Of a stretch of DNA of 6,737 nucleotides, positions 5,533 to 6,737 are shown piece after piece. The notes under the pieces were generated by a model, which did no database searches, had not been told where the DNA came from, and worked only from the letters and a program-made list of their open reading frames with translations. The stretch covers positions 1 to 6,737 of the forward strand of contig JARFPV010000678.1 of assembly GCA_029288115.1 (NCBI GenBank). Reading direction: 5' to 3'. Every line of letters begins with the position of its first letter. Positions within the stretch are counted from its first letter, which is position 1. The DNA is from Akkermansiaceae bacterium (GTDB lineage Bacteria > Verrucomicrobiota > Verrucomicrobiia > Verrucomicrobiales > Akkermansiaceae). The translations under genes were made by a program, and so were the position numbers.

Positions 5533-6168
5533 CTAGCGGCGGCGGCGCAGCATCAATGCGAGCCCACCCAGGCCAAGAAGAACGGCCGAAGATGGCTCGG
5601 GGACGACATCGACGCTTGCCTCGATCATGTAAGTGCGGCCAATGCCGGAGTGGCTGATATCAGAGTCCAGAAGCGTGTCGCTCACCGCGAATGATGTTGG
5701 CGTCTGTGCGACTCCGCCGTCGTGGTCGGTCCCGTTGCCGGGTTGCCACGCGACCAGTGCGCCGCCATCGTGCCAAGCACCTACGTAGACGTCAGTGGCA
5801 CTTCCTAGAGTAAACTGCTCGGCGCCGGCCCCGTAGTTCGTGGTGGTGACAACCGTAGCAGCCGCCCCGGTGACGCCGATATCCGAGCCGACCCAGAGGA
5901 CGGTGTAGCCGTTGTTCGCGCCGTTACGGACAAAGAGCAGCGGCGTGACGTTGCCGGTACCGTCGACACCCAACTCGAACTGCGTGACGTTGTATGTCCC
6001 CGCCGCGAGGTTGACCGCGTCCAACTCGATGTTGATGCGAGATTGGCCTGCCGTATCGACGCCGGTGGCACCGAGGTTGGCGTCACCGATCTGGGTCAGC
6101 GCAGCCTGCGATGCGGTAACAAACGCGAGACCAACGAAGCTACTGAGAAGGGTTGTTTTAAAGCTCAT
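5533..6168 (-). CDS. PEP-CTERM sorting domain protein (first gene of the tandem operon)
   Basis: A 211-residue exported protein. Its signal peptide (MSFKTTLLSSFVGLAFVTAS, then QA, cleavage after A22) is unlike those of the other two operon genes. The mature part starts 'ALTQIGDANLGATGVDTAG' and aligns along its length with the second operon gene, including the AGTYNV, TVLWVGS, FTLGSATDVYVG and GRTYMIEASV stretches. The PEP-CTERM signal starts near residue 189 (VPEPSS, 'AVLLGLGGLALML', RRRR). No catalytic motif is visible. It would be the first gene transcribed, from a promoter in the 6169-6361 region next to the second copy of the conserved block. The bases before the ATG (CTAACAAAACA) hold no Shine-Dalgarno. 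Confidence 0.93.
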   Translation of the reverse strand: MSFKTTLLSSFVGLAFVTASQAALTQIGDANLGATGVDTAGQSRINIELDAVNLAAGTYNVTQFELGVDGTGNVTPLLFVRNGANNGYTVLWVGSDIGVTGAAATVVTTTNYGAGAEQFTLGSATDVYVGAWHDGGALVAWQPGNGTDHDGGVAQTPTSFAVSDTLLDSDISHSGIGRTYMIEASVDVVPEPSSAVLLGLGGLALMLRRRR

Positions 6169-6293
6169 TGTTTTGTTAGGAAGTGAAGGGGTATGTTATT
6201 TGTGTTAGGTCGTTGCGATTTGACTCGTCCCATCGTGTGCGAATAGAACAAATTTCATCACAATCCGAGGCATCTTGTCTACCCCACGGCACG

Positions 6294-6361
6294 GGTCAAT
6301 ATTTTTTTTTAATACTACCGTGGTCACTTGCGGGCAGGATTATTTAAGATTCCTGAATGAA
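6294..6361 (-). promoter_or_regulatory. Conserved regulatory block, copy 2 (upstream of the PEP-CTERM operon)
   Basis: Read on the minus strand this matches 978-1045 without gaps (about 51 of 68). It keeps TTCAGGAA, CTTAAATA, CCTGCCC, CAAGTGACCACGGT and an A9 run (plus-strand T 6302-6310), and ends with TTGACC. TTGACC fits a -35 hexamer better than the TCGACA of copy 1; 16 nt later CAAGAT is only a weak -10. The block ends about 125 nt before the operon start codon, compared with about 165 nt in copy 1, so either the leaders are long or the block is an operator/enhancer. It overlaps the 3' end of the small gene at 6344-6568. Confidence 0.6.
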
Positions 6362-6568
6362 TGTAACGGTCTTGTTGACGAACATTTCTTCCACACGGCG
6401 GGCAAAGGCCTCCTTGTCTCGGCCATCCCGATCCAGCACTAGCCGCGGGCAGATGGCGACCTGCATCGGGTCGGGTTCCTTAGCCTTAGACACCGAGGTC
6501 GCGCCGCCGACAATCTGGCAGAGCAGACCGACGGCCAAAATCCCCCTTTTTCTCGTGGCAGTTCTCAT
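6344..6568 (-). CDS. Small predicted secreted protein of unknown function
   Basis: A 74-codon frame whose product I do not recognise. The first 24 or so residues form a good signal peptide: basic start (MRTATRKR), hydrophobic core (GILAVGLLCQIVGG), likely cleavage after A23 or A29. The rest, about 45-50 residues, is charged and ends 'ARRVEEMFVNKTVTFIQES'. Codons in the mature part often end in G or C, as in the neighbours, which supports real coding. It could also be a gene shortened at its 3' end, because the stop codon (TAA at 6346-6344) falls in the conserved block at 6294-6361. It is in the same direction as the downstream PEP-CTERM operon, with a gap of 175 bases. A plus-strand frame over the same bases lacks a signal peptide and looks like a shadow. 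Confidence 0.5.
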   Translation of the reverse strand: MRTATRKRGILAVGLLCQIVGGATSVSKAKEPDPMQVAICPRLVLDRDGRDKEAFARRVEEMFVNKTVTFIQES

Positions 6569-6600
6569 ATTCCGGTGACTTTGTGACGGGGTTGGTAAAT

Positions 6601-6608
6601 GGGGGGGG
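6601..6608. repeat. G8 homopolymer tract
   Basis: Eight G in a row lie 33 bases upstream of the small gene's start (C8 on its coding strand). Such runs can change length by slippage. It lies in the non-coding leader, where no promoter could be recognised in 6569-6737. Confidence 0.6.
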
Positions 6609-6737
6609 ATTATTTTCCTTGTTTCGGTTTGCTCCGCCTTTTTCTCTTTTTCCCAGTTGATTCATCTGGATGCACACTCATTCAATGGCTCAAATGGAGT
6701 TTGATGTCTCCCAAATACCCGATCAATCATACACAAC

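Noticed and set aside
6357..6578. Plus-strand frame opposite the small secreted protein
   Set aside because: Ser/Thr/Arg-rich antisense-type product; the minus-strand frame has a clean signal peptide and neighbour-like codon use.

Overview
The window looks like a chromosomal segment of a marine-type Verrucomicrobiota bacterium, with Planctomycetota as a less likely alternative. The evidence is four secreted proteins ending in the PEP-CTERM sorting signal in its verrucomicrobial form (V/I-PEPSS or PEPST, a Gly/Leu-rich hydrophobic stretch, then RRRR or RRRKG), two exported formylglycine-type sulfatases, moderately high GC, and start codons that mostly lack a Shine-Dalgarno sequence. No rRNA, tRNA, CRISPR array, transposase or integrase is visible. 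This assignment rests on protein style only.

Layout from left to right. (1) Positions 1-876, minus strand: the N-terminal 292 codons of an iduronate-2-sulfatase-like enzyme, cut by the window edge. (2) 877-1211: a divergent intergenic region holding a conserved regulatory block (978-1045) with a perfect 14-bp palindrome, then a leader with two competing hairpins. (3) 1212-1979, plus strand: a PEP-CTERM protein with a probable concanavalin/LamG-like fold, closed by a strong intrinsic terminator (2040-2076). (4) 1980-2358: a convergent, repeat-rich intergenic region with a REP-like inverted repeat, a short hairpin and a degenerate hexanucleotide repeat. (5) 2359-3861, minus strand: a complete 500-residue secreted sulfatase. 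(6) 3862-4151: a leader region and, next to the following gene, a minus-strand terminator (4078-4108). (7) 4152-6168, minus strand: three tandem PEP-CTERM genes 33-34 nt apart, probably one operon read from right to left. (8) 6169-6343: the operon leader, with a second copy of the conserved block (6294-6361). (9) 6344-6568, minus strand: a small predicted secreted protein of unknown function whose stop codon lies inside that block.

How the genes may work together (inference): both sulfatases carry signal peptides and would remove sulfate esters from polysaccharides outside the cytoplasm, while the PEP-CTERM proteins would be sorted to the envelope by an exosortase encoded elsewhere. The most interesting signal is the roughly 68-bp block found in the same orientation ahead of both PEP-CTERM transcription units. 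It suggests a shared regulator or promoter class for cell-surface proteins. Second is the mosaic structure of the three tandem PEP-CTERM genes: two share nearly identical signal-peptide DNA but unrelated middles, while one of those two shares its middle with the third gene. Third, both sulfatases lack the usual proline in the formylglycine motif, and one has the unusual form C-S-C-S-R.
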